NCBI GenBank assembly: GCA_903838095.1
Contig: CAILXE010000392.1
Coordinates: forward strand, 1 to 20,650
DNA: 20,650 bases
Source of the DNA: an uncultured Chlorobiaceae bacterium
GTDB taxonomy: Bacteria; Bacteroidota; Chlorobiia; Chlorobiales; Chlorobiaceae
Direction of reading: 5' to 3'
Positions 1-7,578 of the stretch are shown piece by piece (position 1 is the first letter of the stretch; the number at the start of each line of letters is the position of its first letter). The translations under genes and the position numbers were made by a program. The notes below the pieces were generated by a model. The model had not been told where the DNA came from. It did no database searches and worked only from the letters and a program-made list of their open reading frames with translations.

Positions 1-190
1 GTTGTACAGGTACAAGAACTAACACTAAAAAACAGGGAGCCAAACTCTTCTTTTTGATTGCAGGCCTTGTTGGACTGTTTCTGATGTTGAATGCAGGCAG
101 TTCAAGAACGGTGGAAGCATTGTTCCATTGGAAGCAAAAAATCTGAAGGAGGTACCCACCGTGTCACACGGGTTCTTGAATCTTGCTCTC
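1..190 (+). ncRNA. ssrS: Candidate 6S RNA (ssrS), 5' end at or just beyond the window edge
   Basis: This stretch folds by hand into the 6S plan. A terminal stem pairs 7-19 with 172-185 (CAAGAAC at 13-19 with GTTCTTG at 172-178 is perfect). A central bubble follows, with 20-34 on the left and a small hairpin on the right (CCGTG 159-163 with CACGG 167-171). A long irregular stem then pairs 35-41 with 151-157 and 46-55 with 136-149 (with a bulge). The apical stem pairs 64-80 with 95-112. 6S mimics an open promoter and sequesters the housekeeping RNA polymerase holoenzyme. The length of about 185 nt is typical. A run of eight T at 207-214 could end the transcript, but the hairpin before it is weak. 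The position just upstream of rny also fits, as I recall that 6S often lies near zapA/rny. No covariance search was run. Alternative: the end of a membrane-protein ORF in the third frame, which I consider less likely. Confidence 0.6.
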
Positions 191-270
191 CTTGTCAGAG
201 GTGCGGTTTTTTTTGTTTAAAACGGTGCATCTTGTACGGTGTTACAAGAGCATGAAAATGGAGGTATTTA

Positions 271-1845
271 ATGGGAATAGTTATAAACCTGTTTTTAATT
301 GTTTTTGCTTCAGTCATTTTTTTTGCAGCAGGTTTTTTGATTGGGCGTTTTTTCCTTGAACGAATAGGAACAACCAAAGTCCTTGAAGCCGAAGAACGTG
401 CCGTGCAAATAGTGCAGGAAGCGCAGAAAGAGGCTAATGAGTACAAGGAACTCAAAGTCAGTGAAGTAAACCAGGAGTGGAAAAAGAAGCGCAGGGAGTT
501 TGACCAGGAGGTCATCATCAAGAACAACAAGTACACCCAGTTGCAGAAACAGACTCAGCAAAAAGAAGCCCAGTTGAAAAAACAGAGTCAGGATGTCAAA
601 GATCTTGAACGCAAACTTCAGGATCAGCGCAAGCAAATTGAGCAGAACGCCGAGTCAGTCTCACTTCGTTCATCCGAACTCGAACGGATTATTTCAGAAC
701 AGAACCAGCGCCTTGAAAGCATCAGCAATCTTCAGGCTGAGGAGGCCCGGCAGATGTTGATCGACAACATGGTTGCCAAAGCGCGTGAAGAAGCGACTGA
801 GACCATCCACCAGATTCACGAAGAGGCAGAGCAGAAAGCCGGTCGTCTTGCCGAAAAAACCCTTCTGACAGCCATTCAGCGTATCTCTTTCGAGCAAACC
901 ACCGAAAATGCTCTCTCCGTTGTTCATATTCAGAGTGATGAACTCAAAGGTCGCATTATTGGCCGTGAAGGTCGCAATATCAAGGCATTTGAAAACGCAA
1001 CAGGCGTTGATATCATTGTTGACGATACTCCCGAGGTGGTTATTCTCTCATGCTTTGACCCACTGCGTCGCGAGCTTGCCAAGCTTACCCTTCAGAAGCT
1101 TCTCGTCGACGGCATTATCCATCCGGTAGCCATCGAAAAAGCTTATGCCGACGCTCAAAAAGAGATTGATGAGGTTATCATCAGTGCTGGCGAAGAGGCG
1201 CTTTCATCCCTGCAGATTTCTGATCTGCCAGCCGAGGTTATCCAGCTTGTCGGCAAAATGAAATTTTATACTGTTTACGGCCAGAACCTTCTGCAGCACA
1301 GTCGTGAAGTAGCCATGCTCTCCGGCCTGATGGCGGCAGAACTCAAGCTTGACGCCCGACTTGCCAAGCGAGCCGGTCTTCTGCACGACATAGGGCTGGT
1401 GCTGCCTGAAAGCGACGAACCCCATGCCATTACCGGAATGACCTTCATGAAGAGATTCAATGAGTCTCCTGTGGTGCTCAACTCTATTGCGGCTCATCAT
1501 GGTGATGTCGAGAGGGAATCGCCGATTGCAGAGCTGGTAGATGCCGCAAATGTTATCTCGCTCTCCCGGCCCGGCGCCCGTGGCGCTGTAACTGCTGACG
1601 GGAACGTCAAGCGTCTTGAGAGTCTCGAAGAGATCGCCAAAGGATTCCCCGGGGTTTTGAAGACCTACGCCTTGCAGGCCGGACGTGAAATCAGGGTGAT
1701 TGTTGAGGGTGATAACGTCAGCGATTCACAGGCAGATGTTCTTGCCCATGATATCGCTCACAAAATCGAAGCAGAAGCACAATATCCCGGACAGATAAAA
1801 GTCTCCATTATTCGGGAAAAACGCTCTATTGCCTACGCAAAATAA
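271..1845 (+). CDS. rny: Ribonuclease Y (membrane-anchored endoribonuclease)
   Basis: RNase Y is a membrane-anchored endoribonuclease that starts mRNA decay. The 524 residues show the full domain order. There is one N-terminal transmembrane helix (about residues 3-25), followed by a long charged coiled coil rich in K, E and Q (about 35-200). The KH RNA-binding domain has the loop GRIIGREGR at 227-235. An HD metal-dependent phosphohydrolase domain carries H372-D373 in GLLHDIG and a second conserved histidine pair in AAHHGDVE. Length matches the family (about 510-525). The start is supported by GGAGG at 261-265, five bases ahead of the ATG. The gene lies alone, downstream of the candidate 6S RNA, and converges on hisB with a 27-base gap. 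A 6-bp hairpin at 231-248 sits in its 5' leader. No key residue is missing. Confidence 0.97.
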   Translation: MGIVINLFLIVFASVIFFAAGFLIGRFFLERIGTTKVLEAEERAVQIVQEAQKEANEYKELKVSEVNQEWKKKRREFDQEVIIKNNKYTQLQKQTQQKEAQLKKQSQDVKDLERKLQDQRKQIEQNAESVSLRSSELERIISEQNQRLESISNLQAEEARQMLIDNMVAKAREEATETIHQIHEEAEQKAGRLAEKTLLTAIQRISFEQTTENALSVVHIQSDELKGRIIGREGRNIKAFENATGVDIIVDDTPEVVILSCFDPLRRELAKLTLQKLLVDGIIHPVAIEKAYADAQKEIDEVIISAGEEALSSLQISDLPAEVIQLVGKMKFYTVYGQNLLQHSREVAMLSGLMAAELKLDARLAKRAGLLHDIGLVLPESDEPHAITGMTFMKRFNESPVVLNSIAAHHGDVERESPIAELVDAANVISLSRPGARGAVTADGNVKRLESLEEIAKGFPGVLKTYALQAGREIRVIVEGDNVSDSQADVLAHDIAHKIEAEAQYPGQIKVSIIREKRSIAYAK

Positions 1846-1864
1846 GAGAACCCAACCACTTCAG

Positions 1865-1885
1865 GGGAGAGCTCAAAGCTTTCCC
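1865..1885. repeat. Inverted repeat at the rny/hisB convergent junction
   Basis: GGGAGAGCT (1865-1873) pairs with AGCTTTCCC (1877-1885) around a three-base loop, with one G-U pair. It overlaps the hisB stop codon and lies 20 bases past the rny stop. There is no T-run after it on either strand, so it is not a canonical intrinsic terminator. It could act as a 3'-end stabilising hairpin for either transcript. Confidence 0.4.
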
Positions 1886-2475
1886 TTGGTTGAGGGGATA
1901 TCTGTTCCGGTTATTGCGACAGCCGCCTTCATGGCATAAGCAAAAGACTTGAACAGCGCCTCAATCTTGTGATGTGTATTCTCTCCCTCAAGAATAGCAA
2001 GGTGGATATTGGCCTTCAGGGTGTTCGAAAGCGACAGAAAGAAATGCTCGACCATCTCGGTTGAAAAATTCTGAATGACCGGTCGCAAGAACTCCGCTTT
2101 AAAAACGCAATAACTTCTTCCACCCAGATCAAGCGCACAGCGGGCCAAAGAATCATCCATCGGAATAATTGCCCATCCGTATCGCTGAATACCCCGTTTA
2201 TCACCGAGCGCCTTGTCAATGGCGCTGCCGATAACAAGCGCAATATCTTCAATGGTATGATGGTCATCAATCTCAAGGTCACCCCTGCACTCCAGTGTAA
2301 GGTCAAAACCGGAATGCTTGCTGAAATTGGTCAGCATGTGGTCAAGAAACACCACCCCGGAGTTGACTGAACTTGTTCCCGTCCCGTCAATGGTCACCGA
2401 TGCGGTAATATCAGTCTCTTTTGTTGTTCTGCTTACCGTTGCGCTACGGGGGGCTCGGTTTATTGCTTCTGGCAT
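1873..2475 (-). CDS. hisB: Imidazoleglycerol-phosphate dehydratase
   Basis: HisB dehydrates imidazole glycerol phosphate to imidazole acetol phosphate in histidine biosynthesis. It is a manganese enzyme of the cytoplasm. The 200-residue product is the monofunctional length, with no phosphatase domain. Metal-binding signatures are visible: FLDHML near residue 43, DDHHTIED at 70-77, EHFF in the second half, and [13 protein letters not shown] near 165. The C-terminus [11 protein letters not shown] is typical of the family. Seven bases separate its start from the stop of the DUF2905 gene upstream on the same strand, so the two probably share a transcript. No other his gene is in the window, so the pathway is dispersed. 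Confidence 0.97.
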   Translation of the reverse strand: MPEAINRAPRSATVSRTTKETDITASVTIDGTGTSSVNSGVVFLDHMLTNFSKHSGFDLTLECRGDLEIDDHHTIEDIALVIGSAIDKALGDKRGIQRYGWAIIPMDDSLARCALDLGGRSYCVFKAEFLRPVIQNFSTEMVEHFFLSLSNTLKANIHLAILEGENTHHKIEALFKSFAYAMKAAVAITGTDIPSTKGKL

Positions 2476-2482
2476 GGATCGT

Positions 2483-2725
2483 TTAACGGATAAATTTATT
2501 GAAAAGATAGAGTATCAGACTGAGCAGAAGAGAGAGCAGCACTGACGAACCAACTGGAAAATATAACCGAAAGTTATCCTTTTCAATCTTCAAGTCAAGA
2601 GGAAGGTTTCCGAACCAGTTAAACAGATTCCATGAACCGGTTTTGCCGGAAGCCATCAGGAGCAGACCGAAACCGACGGTCACCAAACCAGCAATGACAA
2701 CCATTTTGCCAGCATCAGTAAACAC
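2483..2725 (-). CDS. DUF2905-type small membrane protein
   Basis: Small two-helix membrane protein of unknown function. The central signature [20 protein letters not shown] followed by a second hydrophobic helix matches my memory of DUF2905 proteins, which are about 70-80 residues. The first helix is [18 protein letters not shown]. The start is uncertain. The frame stays open to a TTG at 2774-2776 (97 codons), a GTG lies at 2723-2725, and an ATG lies at 2702-2704. None has a clear ribosome-binding site. I chose the GTG because the N-terminus then resembles the family, and the codons upstream of it are AT-rich and look intergenic. It precedes hisB by 7 bases and diverges from secG. Confidence 0.8.
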   Translation of the reverse strand: MFTDAGKMVVIAGLVTVGFGLLLMASGKTGSWNLFNWFGNLPLDLKIEKDNFRLYFPVGSSVLLSLLLSLILYLFNKFIR

Positions 2726-2815
2726 GATGTTTGGATAATTTTTAAAAGTTGCTAAATTGTTGCCTTCTTCAAGCAAGATAAGAAGATATTTACAATTTTA
2801 TTAAAGCTGCCAGGA

Positions 2816-3166
2816 ATGCATCTCTTCATTGTTGTCATCGGTTTGCTTGCATCGATTCTGCTGATCGGGGTTATTTTGCTCCAAAGCCCAAAAAGCGGCA
2901 GCGGTCTCACCGGCGGGATGGCCAGCCTTGGAACCGTTCAGACTCTTGGAGTGAGACGCACTGGTGATTTCTTGAGCAAAACAACAGCCATTCTTGCAGC
3001 AGTCGTTATGGGGCTTTGCTTTATTGCCCAGTTTACCCTTCCGGGCAAACAGTCCGACAAGGCAGCTTCAGAAAGTATTCTTCAGCGCAACGTTCCGGTT
3101 CAGCCCGCAGCACCGGCAAACACCATGCCTTCCGCACCGTCGCTTCCTGCAGTGCCGGCAAAATAG
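2816..3166 (+). CDS. secG: Protein-export translocase subunit SecG
   Basis: SecG is the small non-essential subunit of the SecYEG channel in the inner membrane. The 116 residues contain the two expected transmembrane helices (about 2-21 and 56-76). Between them lies the family loop with [10 protein letters not shown], then [14 protein letters not shown] and RRTGDFLSK. After the second helix comes a low-complexity tail of about 35 residues rich in Pro and Ala. tRNA-Lys starts 8 bases after the stop, and a strong terminator follows the tRNA, so the two are probably co-transcribed. The ribosome-binding site is weak (CAGGA close to the ATG). Confidence 0.93.
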   Translation: MHLFIVVIGLLASILLIGVILLQSPKSGSGLTGGMASLGTVQTLGVRRTGDFLSKTTAILAAVVMGLCFIAQFTLPGKQSDKAASESILQRNVPVQPAAPANTMPSAPSLPAVPAK

Positions 3167-3174
3167 AAAAACAT

Positions 3175-3250
3175 GCACCCGTGGCTCAATCGGTAGAGCA
3201 ATTGACTCTTAATCAATGGGTTGGAGGTTCGAGTCCTCCCGGGTGCACCA
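3175..3250 (+). tRNA. tRNA-Lys (anticodon CTT)
   Basis: Complete cloverleaf: acceptor GCACCCG pairs with CGGGTGC; D arm GCTC/GAGC; anticodon stem ATTGA/TCAAT around the loop CTCTTAA with anticodon CTT; T arm GGAGG TTCGAGT CCTCC. The discriminator base is A3247 and the CCA end is encoded at 3248-3250. It reads AAG codons. Confidence 0.97.
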
Positions 3251-3260
3251 TCATAAAACG

Positions 3261-3305
3261 AAAGACCTGCAAGACCAAAACTTGCAGGTCTTTCTGTTTT
3301 TATCC
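3261..3305 (+). terminator. Intrinsic terminator after secG/tRNA-Lys
   Basis: A perfect 13-bp stem (AAAGACCTGCAAG at 3261-3273 with CTTGCAGGTCTTT at 3281-3293) has a seven-base loop and is followed by CTGTTTTT. It is the strongest terminator in the window. It isolates the secG/tRNA-Lys unit from the permease gene, which starts about 150 bases downstream. No gene is visible in 3306-3457. Confidence 0.9.
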
Positions 3306-3457
3306 GTTTGCGGTTTGCTTGCAGTGGCGTATAACCGTGAAGGGTTATGCGCATGTTCCGCTCTTTCATCATCCAACGCATTTCTTTCGATGATTTATGC
3401 CAGGTTCAATGCTATATTTAACGACACAACTGAAACGATGGAAAGAGAGCATCCTGT

Positions 3458-4780
3458 ATGAAAATCATCGATCGTTATATTCTTAAAACACATATCGGTC
3501 CCTTCCTGTTTGCTTTTTTTACCCTCATTTTTGTTCTGATACTCCAGTTTTTTGCCACGTTTGCCGATCGCTTTATCGGTAAAGGCATTGGATTTGCTGC
3601 AATTGCAGAGCTTATTGTGCTCCAGTCAGCATGGATGATCGGGCTTGCGGCTCCCATGGCGGTGCTTGTTGCCGTCGTCATGGCATTCGGTTCACTGACC
3701 ACCACTTCGGAAATGACCGTTTTCAGGGCATCCGGCATCTCCCTCTACCGGCTCATGATCCCTGTTCTTGTTGCAGGGCTGCTTCTGTCAGCGCTTGTCG
3801 AACGGTTCAATAACATTGTGCTTCCCCTGTCAAACTATTACGCCAAATCAATGATGGCCGACATTGCCCGGTCGAAACCGGCATTTGGCTTGACCGAAAA
3901 CGCTTTTTCAACTCTTGTGGACGGATATTCCATTTTTATCCGCAAATCAGATGATCGGCTCAAAGAACTGTATGGTATTGTTATTTATGATGCTACAAGG
4001 CCTGATTACAGCACCATGGTCACGGCCGAAAAGGGAAGTATTGATTTCACCTCCGATTACCAGTATCTGGTGATGACGCTCTATAACGGCGAGGTTCACC
4101 AGACAAGTCAACCGGGCCACAAAAGCTATCGTCAGATGAGTTTCGGCAAACAACGCTTTGTGTTTGAATCATCAGGGTTTGGTTTCGCGCGCACTTCCGG
4201 AAGCAGAATGCGCTCAGGGGACAACGAGCTTTCAGCAAGCGAACTCTTGTCAATCGGCAATGAATTCAGGGAGAGGATTACGGCATCTGAACAGCGGATC
4301 CGCAAGCCACTTGAGAACCTGGAAAAGAGCCTGTCGCACATCCACGCTGATGATCCGGGAACCCGCCTGAACAACCAGCCATCTTCAGTGATGACAAGCG
4401 CTGCTGCGGAATCTCTTGACCGTCAGCTCGAACAGCTCAACAGCGACCTCAGGAGCATCGAAGCCAACACGAACATGAACAACAAATATATGGCGGCCTA
4501 TCATAAAAAATATGCGCTCTCCCTGGCCTGCTTTGTCTTTGTGCTTGCAGGCGCCCCCCTCGGTGTTCTTGCGCGGCGTGGCGGTTTTGGCGTGGGAGCT
4601 TCCATATCGCTGCTGTTTTTCGTGTTCTACTGGGTGCTTATGATTGCGGGCGAAAAAATTGCAGAACGAGGATTGCTCGATCCCATGATTTCGATGTGGA
4701 TGGGTAATATCGTCATAGCCATTATCGGCGTCGGACTTGTTGTCAGTCTGACCAGTGCAGTTTTCAATACGTCCCGATAA
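3458..4780 (+). CDS. LptF/LptG (YjgP/YjgQ) family permease
   Basis: Inner-membrane permease of the family that, with the LptB ATPase, extracts lipopolysaccharide for transport to the outer membrane. The 440 residues start with a cluster of three hydrophobic segments (about 15-37, 55-82 and 98-122). A periplasmic beta-type domain follows (about 140-250). A charged, Q/E-rich stretch likely to form a coiled coil covers about 255-335. The last three transmembrane helices lie at about 350-435. The N-terminus DRYILKTHIGPF and the block APMAVLVAVVMAFGSL are typical. Enterobacterial LptF and LptG are about 360 residues, so the 255-335 stretch looks like an insertion; longer versions occur in Bacteroidetes/Chlorobi. 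I cannot say from sequence alone whether it is the F or G partner. Its stop lies 21 bases from the convergent thioesterase stop. Confidence 0.88.
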   Translation: MKIIDRYILKTHIGPFLFAFFTLIFVLILQFFATFADRFIGKGIGFAAIAELIVLQSAWMIGLAAPMAVLVAVVMAFGSLTTTSEMTVFRASGISLYRLMIPVLVAGLLLSALVERFNNIVLPLSNYYAKSMMADIARSKPAFGLTENAFSTLVDGYSIFIRKSDDRLKELYGIVIYDATRPDYSTMVTAEKGSIDFTSDYQYLVMTLYNGEVHQTSQPGHKSYRQMSFGKQRFVFESSGFGFARTSGSRMRSGDNELSASELLSIGNEFRERITASEQRIRKPLENLEKSLSHIHADDPGTRLNNQPSSVMTSAAAESLDRQLEQLNSDLRSIEANTNMNNKYMAAYHKKYALSLACFVFVLAGAPLGVLARRGGFGVGASISLLFFVFYWVLMIAGEKIAERGLLDPMISMWMGNIVIAIIGVGLVVSLTSAVFNTSR

Positions 4781-4801
4781 AAGCGTTTGCCGCAACAAGT
4801 C

Positions 4802-5194
4802 TCAGATGCAGCTCTTGTCCGCACCGGTTTTTTTGTGACCACAGCAAAGCGGCTTTTTTACACCCTTTTCATCCAGGCAGACAAACGTAATATTCGTACT
4901 GAACGCCAGAATTCTTTCACCGGTTTCAATACTTTTCTTGTACACATGGACGGTGTACTCAATGGACGTATTGCCGATTTTGCTTTTTTCAGTCACAAAA
5001 CAGAGAATAGATCCCCCACGGATACTTTTTTTGAACTCCACCTTGTCCAAACCCACCGTAACAAAGTTACATCCCGGATAATCAAGCGATACAGCGATAT
5101 AGCTTATCTCATCAATCCATTTCATCAAATTTCCACCGAAAAGAAAGCCATAATGGTTAAGATGCTCCGGCAAAACAAGTTTATACGTTTCCAT
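4802..5194 (-). CDS. Acyl-CoA thioesterase, hotdog fold (YciA/BFIT-like)
   Basis: Probable acyl-CoA hydrolase with a single hotdog domain. The segment [20 protein letters not shown] followed by DE is the characteristic first helix of YciA-type thioesterases and contains the likely catalytic Asp. Later strands include [12 protein letters not shown] and [18 protein letters not shown]. The chosen start (ATG at 5192-5194) gives 130 residues beginning [16 protein letters not shown], as family members do. The frame is open to an earlier ATG at 5243-5245, which would add 17 residues; neither site has a good ribosome-binding site. The C-terminus is odd, with a short Cys/Lys-rich tail ([14 protein letters not shown]). 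Substrate is unknown. Confidence 0.87.
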   Translation of the reverse strand: METYKLVLPEHLNHYGFLFGGNLMKWIDEISYIAVSLDYPGCNFVTVGLDKVEFKKSIRGGSILCFVTEKSKIGNTSIEYTVHVYKKSIETGERILAFSTNITFVCLDEKGVKKPLCCGHKKTGADKSCI

Positions 5195-5298
5195 AATAAG
5201 TAAATACTGGTTGGAATGAGGCTTGGACCCGAGCAACTTACGCATAAAAAATCACACTCGAAAATGCATTATCCCTGAAGAAAAGGAGGCTTCATTGC

Positions 5299-5355
5299 AT
5301 GAACCCGATCTTTTTCCTTACCTTCAAAAAAAGTCGACTTATTTCTGTAATGTAA
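5299..5355 (+). CDS. Possible 18-codon small or leader ORF upstream of dCMP deaminase
   Basis: An ATG at 5299 is preceded by AAAAGGAGG (5281-5289) at nine bases. This is the best Shine-Dalgarno match I saw in the window, yet no annotated-size gene uses it. The ORF encodes MNPIFFLTFKKSRLISVM and stops at 5353-5355, 15 bases before the dCMP deaminase start. It could be a leader peptide coupling translation to the downstream gene, a short membrane-active peptide, or chance. Codon statistics are meaningless at this length. Confidence 0.3.
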   Translation: MNPIFFLTFKKSRLISVM

Positions 5356-5370
5356 TTTTGAAGCACAACT

Positions 5371-5904
5371 ATGTCCGAAGAAACAACAGAAAGGCGATGC
5401 TGCCAGGATGAAGATGGAGCAGGATCTTCAGACAACGAAAAGCGGCTCGGCTGGCATGAATACTTTATGAGTGTCGCCCATCTTATTTCTCGCCGGGCAA
5501 CCTGTAGCCGTGGGCATATCGGCGCTGTCATCGTCAGGGAAAACAACATTCTTTCAACCGGCTACAACGGCGCGCCATCCGGACTTCCTCACTGTAACGA
5601 AGGGAACTGTCGTATTTACAAAAGCATTCATCCAGACGGAACTGTTGAGGAGAACTGTGTCAACACCATACATGCAGAAATCAATGCCATCGCCCAGGCG
5701 GCAAAACATGGAGTTTCAATCAGGGATTCCGATATCTACATTACCGCCAGTCCCTGTATTCACTGCCTCAAAGTGCTGATCAACGTCGGCATCAAGACCA
5801 TTTACTACGATAAACCCTATAAAATCGAACATATCGACGAACTCCTCCGACTTTCCAGTATCAGGCTGGTACAGGTAACAATGGCCGCCAGGCCGAAGGA
5901 GTAG
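5371..5904 (+). CDS. Deoxycytidylate (dCMP) deaminase family protein
   Basis: Zinc-dependent deaminase that converts dCMP to dUMP on the route to dTTP. The 177 residues carry the zinc site H101-A-E103 (TIHAEINAI) and P128-C129-x-x-C132 (SPCIHCLK). The upstream block [20 protein letters not shown], with GLPHC after it, and the internal Cys/His residues (C75, C80) are typical of dCMP deaminase/ComEB proteins. The first 25 residues are acidic and non-conserved in appearance. Start at ATG 5371; the ribosome-binding site is weak. The ribD ATG follows the stop by two bases, so the pair is co-transcribed. Both are members of the cytidine-deaminase fold. Confidence 0.92.
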   Translation: MSEETTERRCCQDEDGAGSSDNEKRLGWHEYFMSVAHLISRRATCSRGHIGAVIVRENNILSTGYNGAPSGLPHCNEGNCRIYKSIHPDGTVEENCVNTIHAEINAIAQAAKHGVSIRDSDIYITASPCIHCLKVLINVGIKTIYYDKPYKIEHIDELLRLSSIRLVQVTMAARPKE

Positions 5905-5906
5905 CC

Positions 5907-7007
5907 ATGCCTTTTCGCGATGATGCATTTTTTATGAAGCGCGCCCTTCAGCTTGCTGTGCAGGGAGCGGGCAGTGTCAGCCCGAACCCCATGGTTGGTT
6001 CGGTTATTGTTTACAACGGAGAGATTATAGGCGAAGGGTGGCACCAGCAGTTTGGCGGCCCCCATGCAGAAGTCAATGCCATCGCTTCAGTTGCCGATGA
6101 AAGCCTGCTTCGCGACGCAACACTTTACGTGACGCTCGAACCGTGCACTCATTTCGGCAAAACCCCCCCATGCTCTGATCTGATCATTGAAAAGGGGATT
6201 TCGCATGTTGTCACCGGGTGTCGTGATCCCTATGTGGAAGTAGCCGGAAAAGGCATCGCACAGCTTCGGGCAGCGGGTATTACCGTCACTGAAGGAGTGC
6301 TCGAAAAAGAGTGCATGCAATGCAACGAAGCATTCATCAAAAGTCACACCACAGGGTTGCCCTTTGTGACCATAAAACTTGCCCAGACCCTTGACGGCAA
6401 GATTGCCACATCTCTCGGAGCATCCCACTGGATTACGGGTGAAGAGGCAAGGCGCGAAGTACATCGCCTTCGGAGCATCAATGACGCCGTGCTCATCGGC
6501 GAAGCCACCGTTCGCGCAGACGATGCCCGCCTTACCGTCAGACATTGTGAAGGGCGCAATCCACTGCGCGTTGTGCTTGACAGTCGGCTCAGTCTGCCTC
6601 CCGAAACAACAATTTTCAACGATGATGCGCCTACCCTTGTCTTTGCTTCATCCTCATGGGCACGATTGCCAAAAGTTGAGCTGTTGCAGAAAAAAGGGTT
6701 GACCGTGCTGTTTGTCCATGAACATGAAGGAGAGCTGGACCTGCGGCAGGTCCTTCAGGAGCTGCACAAACGGCAGGTACTTTCTGTCATGGTCGAAGGG
6801 GGAAGCCGGTTATCCGCATCTTTTATTCGATCGAAACTTGCGGATAAAATCTCCATGTTCATAGCGCCGAAACTCTTTGGAGGCGACGGACTGAGCGCCT
6901 TTGCACCTCTCGATATCAGTATGCCCGACCTGGCGGTGAACCTGCGCTTCGAATCCCCGCAGTTTTTTGGGCGTGATGTGCTTCTGGAGGCTTATATTGA
7001 GCATTGA
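5907..7007 (+). CDS. ribD: Bifunctional pyrimidine deaminase/reductase RibD
   Basis: Catalyses two early riboflavin steps: deamination of the diaminohydroxy-phosphoribosylaminopyrimidine, then reduction of its ribosyl side chain. The N-terminal deaminase domain (about 1-145) shows SPNPMVGSV, the zinc ligands H53-A-E55 (GGPHAEVNAI), and C80 and C89 in LEPCTHFGKTPPC. The C-terminal reductase domain (about 150-366) starts with PFVTIKLAQTLDGKIAT, has SHWITGEEAR and the VEGGSRLSASFI motif, and ends with the usual LFGGDG region. The 366-residue length is standard. The start is two bases after the dCMP deaminase stop. I saw no FMN riboswitch ahead of it. Confidence 0.97.
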   Translation: MPFRDDAFFMKRALQLAVQGAGSVSPNPMVGSVIVYNGEIIGEGWHQQFGGPHAEVNAIASVADESLLRDATLYVTLEPCTHFGKTPPCSDLIIEKGISHVVTGCRDPYVEVAGKGIAQLRAAGITVTEGVLEKECMQCNEAFIKSHTTGLPFVTIKLAQTLDGKIATSLGASHWITGEEARREVHRLRSINDAVLIGEATVRADDARLTVRHCEGRNPLRVVLDSRLSLPPETTIFNDDAPTLVFASSSWARLPKVELLQKKGLTVLFVHEHEGELDLRQVLQELHKRQVLSVMVEGGSRLSASFIRSKLADKISMFIAPKLFGGDGLSAFAPLDISMPDLAVNLRFESPQFFGRDVLLEAYIEH

Positions 7008-7052
7008 AACTGACAGCCGCATCTTTTTTTCAACAGAAAACATTCCATCGTT

Positions 7053-7553
7053 ATGGCACAGATCACCTTGAAAGGCAACCCGTTTGAAACCGTCGGAACA
7101 CTTCCCGCCAAAGGCACCGAAGCTCCCTTTTTCTGTCTGGTGAAAACCGACCTTTCCGAAGCAGGCCCTGCCGACTTTGCAAGCAAAAGATTGGTTCTGA
7201 ACATCTTTCCGAGTCTCGATACCCCAGTTTGCGCATCATCCGTCAGACGCTTCAACCAGGAAGCTTCAAGTCTCGACAACACCGTCGTGCTCTGCATCTC
7301 CGCCGATCTTCCCTTTGCGCACAGTCGTTTCTGTGAGACCGAAGGGCTGAAAAATGTGGTTTCACTTTCAACCTTTCGTTCCCCGGAGTTCGGCATTAAT
7401 TATGGCGTTACCATCGCCAATGGCCCGCTCAAAGGACTGCTCTGCCGAGCCATTGTCGTTGTCGATGCCGACGGCATCGTGCGTTACACCGAACTGGTGC
7501 CTGAAATTGTCCAGGAGCCAGACTACAGCGCCGCCCTCAAGGCACTTGCGTAA
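7053..7553 (+). CDS. tpx: Thiol peroxidase (Tpx-type peroxiredoxin)
   Basis: Thioredoxin-dependent peroxidase that reduces hydrogen and alkyl peroxides. The 166 residues match family length. The peroxidatic motif [15 protein letters not shown] contains T57 and C60. The resolving cysteine is C94 in [12 protein letters not shown]. The N-terminus [18 protein letters not shown] and the block [25 protein letters not shown] are typical of the Tpx subfamily. It lies 45 bases after ribD and 25 bases before ribE, on the same strand, so it interrupts the rib cluster. Linkage to flavin synthesis may be only positional. Confidence 0.97.
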   Translation: MAQITLKGNPFETVGTLPAKGTEAPFFCLVKTDLSEAGPADFASKRLVLNIFPSLDTPVCASSVRRFNQEASSLDNTVVLCISADLPFAHSRFCETEGLKNVVSLSTFRSPEFGINYGVTIANGPLKGLLCRAIVVVDADGIVRYTELVPEIVQEPDYSAALKALA

Positions 7554-7578
7554 AAAAGAAACACGAACTGAATCTGCA

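Noticed and set aside
3..146. Open third frame with a hydrophobic stretch (KLFFLIAGLVGLFLML) ending at TGA 144-146, possibly the 3' end of a membrane-protein gene
   Set aside because: The same bases form a nested set of helices with 6S architecture. The frame has no upstream context in the window, and T-rich RNA easily translates to a hydrophobic run. Not fully excluded.
3016..3393. ORFs on both strands across the tRNA-Lys (including a minus-strand product with GAPGRTRTSNPLIKSQLLYR)
   Set aside because: This is the familiar spurious translation of a tRNA gene and its terminator; the tRNA cloverleaf explains the sequence.
4787..5203. Plus-strand ORF of 138 codons
   Set aside because: It is antisense to the thioesterase, which shows clear hotdog-family motifs; the plus-strand product has no recognisable features.
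5780..5930. FMN riboswitch ahead of ribD
   Set aside because: ribD starts two bases after the dCMP deaminase stop and no conserved FMN-element pairing was seen there or before 5371.
7354..7578. In-frame upstream extension of ribE by 75 codons
   Set aside because: It lies inside tpx in another frame, and riboflavin synthases begin MFTGII, which matches the ATG at 7579.
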